Source of the DNA: Alopecurus myosuroides
Lineage: Eukaryota > Streptophyta > Magnoliopsida > Poales > Poaceae
Length of the DNA: 64,000 nucleotides
Direction: 5' to 3'
Assembly (NCBI GenBank): GCA_028641055.1
Contig: CM054063.1
Location: forward strand, 51,461,827-51,525,826
Shown here: positions 61,941 through 64,000 of the stretch, piece by piece
Layout of the letters: every line of letters starts with the position of its first letter
How positions within the stretch are numbered: position 1 is the first letter of the stretch
Program-made: the position numbers and the translations under genes
Notes under the pieces: model-generated
Databases searched by the model: none
Told to the model about the DNA's origin: nothing
The model's input: the letters and a program-made list of their open reading frames with translations, nothing else

Positions 61941-63656
61941 GTGATCCCTCCGCGCAATAATGTGGAGATTGAAGCCTGTCGTGTCAAAAGGATAAGAAGA
62001 GATTTAAAGCATATTGATGCCCAAGACAACAAGGTCTTGGAAGATATTCAAGCTCGAAGATCCACAAGAAGGCAATTGGCACATTTTAGTGAGAATCAAG
62101 CTCATATCTCTATGGTGGAACCTAAGAAAGTGTTTGAAGCTCTTGAGGACTCCGATTGGGTTGAAGCAATGCATGATGAGCTCAATAATTTTGAGCGTAA
62201 CAAAGTTTGGAGATTGGTTGAGAAGCCCAAAGATTGCCACAATGTTATTGGCACTAAGTGGATATTCAAGAACAAGCAATATGAACATGGCATTGTCATA
62301 AGGAACAAGGAAATATTGGTGGCTCAAGGATACACTCAAGTTGAAGGCATTGCCTTTGATGAAACCTATGCACCCGTGGCTCTCCTTGAGTCCATACGTA
62401 TCCTCCTTGCTTATGCTTCTTCGCATAATTTCAGATTGCAACAAATGGATGTTAAAAGTGCTTTCTTGAATGGTCCAGTAAAAGAGGAGGTATATGTTAA
62501 GAAACCTTCGGGGTTTGAGAATCTCAACTTTCCTAACCATGTCTACAAACTTGACAAGGCTCTCTATGGTCTCAAACAAGCACCTCGTGCTTGGTATGAG
62601 CACCTTAGGGAGTTGTTAGATGATCGTGGTTTCGAAGTTGGGAAGATTGACCCCACTCTCTTCACCAATAGAGTAAAGGGAGAGCTTTTCATATGCCAAA
62701 TATATGTGGACGATATCATCTTTGGCTCAACTAACCAAGCTTTCAATAATGAGTTCTCTAAGCTTATGACTGACAGGTTCGAGATGTCCATGACGGGAGA
62801 GCTTAAATTCTTTCTTGGTTTTGAGATCAAGCAATTGGCTCGTGGAACTTTAATTTCTCAAGCCAAGTATACCCAAGATATGATCAAGAGGTTCAACTTC
62901 CAAAATGCAAAGATCAAGTCTTCTCCCATGCAAGTCAAGTGCCACCTATCACGTAAACCGAAGGGTAAAGATGTGGACAAAAATTTGTATCGTTCTATGA
63001 TTGGTTCTTTGCTCTATCTTCGTGCATCTAGGCCCGATATCGTTTTGAGTGTAGGTATGTGTGCAAGGTATCAAGCGGCTCCTAAGGAAAGCCATTTTAT
63101 GGCGGTCCATAGGATCTTCCGTTATTTGGTTCATACCCCAAGATTTGGTTTGTGGTACCCAAAGGGGGCACGATTTTCTCTCAAAGGCTACACAGATTCC
63201 GATTGGGCGGGTGATCAAGATGATAGGAAGTCAACTTCCGGGGCTTGCCAATTTCTTGGTAGGTATTTGGTGAGTTGGTCTTCTAATAAGCAAAATTGCA
63301 TATCTCTCTCCACCGCCGAAGCCGAGTATGTAGCCGCCGCAAGTGCTTGCACTCAATTGCTATGGATGAGGCAAACTCTCAAGGAATATGACGTTCATTT
63401 GGATAAGGTGCCTCTTTTGTGTGACAATGAAAGTTCCATCAAGATCGCCTACAACCCCGTGCAACATACAAGAACGAAGCACATTGAGATTCGCCATCAT
63501 TTCATTCGAGACCATGTGGCAAGAGAGGATATTGCACTATCTTATGTGCCAACCAAGGACAATCTTGCGGATATTTTCACGAAGCCACTCGACGATGCAA
63601 TATTCTTGTTCTTGAGGAATGAACTAAATGTCATTGATTCTAGGAGTTTGACTTGA
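61941..63656 (+). CDS. Sirevirus RT and RNase H, open reading frame
   Basis: 571 codons without interruption. RT would copy element RNA; RNase H would remove it. Landmarks: DWVEAMHDELNNFERNKVW (about residue 70), GTKWIFKNKQ, LQQMDVKSAFLNGPVKEEV, YKLDKALYGLKQAPRAWYE, catalytic YVDD at residues 255-258 (62703-62714, intact), FFLGFEIKQLARGTLISQAKY, and LYRSMIGSLLYLRASRPDI. RNase H follows with YTDSDWAGDQDDRKSTSGA and STAEAEYVAAA, ending FTKPLDDAIFLFLRNELNVIDS. The ATG is only the first Met after a frameshift; the natural protein is a polyprotein. One slot of the usual R(L/I)VAQGY motif reads KEILVAQGY. Copy 1 is the broken twin. Confidence 0.95.
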   Translation: MIPPRNNVEIEACRVKRIRRDLKHIDAQDNKVLEDIQARRSTRRQLAHFSENQAHISMVEPKKVFEALEDSDWVEAMHDELNNFERNKVWRLVEKPKDCHNVIGTKWIFKNKQYEHGIVIRNKEILVAQGYTQVEGIAFDETYAPVALLESIRILLAYASSHNFRLQQMDVKSAFLNGPVKEEVYVKKPSGFENLNFPNHVYKLDKALYGLKQAPRAWYEHLRELLDDRGFEVGKIDPTLFTNRVKGELFICQIYVDDIIFGSTNQAFNNEFSKLMTDRFEMSMTGELKFFLGFEIKQLARGTLISQAKYTQDMIKRFNFQNAKIKSSPMQVKCHLSRKPKGKDVDKNLYRSMIGSLLYLRASRPDIVLSVGMCARYQAAPKESHFMAVHRIFRYLVHTPRFGLWYPKGARFSLKGYTDSDWAGDQDDRKSTSGACQFLGRYLVSWSSNKQNCISLSTAEAEYVAAASACTQLLWMRQTLKEYDVHLDKVPLLCDNESSIKIAYNPVQHTRTKHIEIRHHFIRDHVAREDIALSYVPTKDNLADIFTKPLDDAIFLFLRNELNVIDSRSLT

Positions 63657-64000
63657 AGATCTTGCACACACCCCTATAGATGAGACGTGCTCGAGCTTAG
63701 GTGTAGGCATGGACATAGGGGGAGTGTTATCCTAACACATTGTGTTCTCCCTCCCCCCATTGTGCCCAAAGAAAATACTCATTGTTATCTCTCTTTTTCT
63801 AATGTTGAATTGTGAGCTTCAATGTTGAGAATTGGCAATGTACCCAAGATATATCTTCGCGGTAACATACCATGATCTCTTACATGGTGTCTTAGGTCAC
63901 CAACCTCTTCTCTTGAAGAGTTGGTTCTTGTTTTGGTTTTATAGTGGTGTTTTCGTTGTGTTGGTTTGTGTTTTGTGTTGTGTCGGTGTTGGTTTGGGAA
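63657..64000 (+). mobile_element. Sirevirus copy 2: post-pol region (start)
   Basis: Non-coding sequence that matches 36323-36600 of copy 1 (GGTGTAGGCATGGACATAGGG, TTGAGAATT..., CTCTTACATGGTGTC). It ends at the window edge before any polypurine tract or LTR. Confidence 0.85.

Larger units (their letters stand above)
56199..64000 (+). mobile_element. Sirevirus copy 2 (Ty1/copia), 3' end outside window
   Basis: The order LTR, PBS, gag, protease, integrase, RT, RNase H (integrase before RT) makes it Ty1/copia. A long gag with zinc knuckle and extended coiled coil, and RT wording such as YVDDIIFGSTNQ, place it in the Sirevirus (Maximus-like) lineage. Several frameshifts and stops in PR and IN make it defective, though RT/RNase H is intact. 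The post-pol region runs to the window end. Confidence 0.92.

Overview
The window is plant nuclear DNA, most likely from a Triticeae grass (wheat, barley, rye or Aegilops type). The evidence is deeply nested LTR retrotransposons, Stowaway-type MITEs flanked by TA, and one intron-rich host gene. This placement rests on repeat style and is not a database result.

Layout. 1-5485: eroded 3' end of a Ty3/gypsy pol followed by its polypurine tract and a 3.5 kb LTR (+). 5486-16745: a Tat-lineage Ty3/gypsy element with an upstream 3'-region fragment carrying 62-bp tandem repeats, a 492-bp LTR, broken gag, protease, RT/RNase H and integrase, and an intron-bearing antisense gene. A PIF/Harbinger DNA transposon with a nearly intact DDE transposase sits inside gag, flanked by a TAA duplication. 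16908-27016: a minus-strand, pol-less LTR retrotransposon. Its 3' LTR is split by a 5,985-bp solo gypsy LTR (target duplication GGAAC), and its LTR/internal junction is rearranged. 27017-40267: a 5'-truncated Sirevirus-type Ty1/copia element. It is interrupted by a complete pol-less LTR element (28586-35924, duplication GTAGG) and by a further lone LTR (37302-38904). 40268-41637: a truncated LTR of the same lone-LTR family.

41638-55112 is the gene island. It holds one complete host gene on the minus strand, a calcineurin B-like (CBL) calcium sensor of the CBL2/CBL3 type. The gene has eight coding exons, 225 residues, four EF-hands and a C-terminal FPSF motif, with a probable 5'UTR intron and two overlapping short upstream ORFs. 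Around it lie MITEs, diverged tandem repeats and a duplicated copy of the gene's 5' flank.

55113-64000: a 5'-truncated pol-less LTR element into which a second Sirevirus copy has inserted. This copy has a complete 5' LTR, PBS, gag with coiled coil, damaged PR/IN and an intact RT/RNase H reading frame; its 3' end lies beyond the window.

Apart from CBL no host protein gene could be supported. The most unusual signals are arrays of odd-length 13-nt palindromes in the Sirevirus LTRs that differ completely between the two copies, the LTR-start palindrome at 24395, the spliced antisense gene of the Tat element, and the paired uORFs of CBL.
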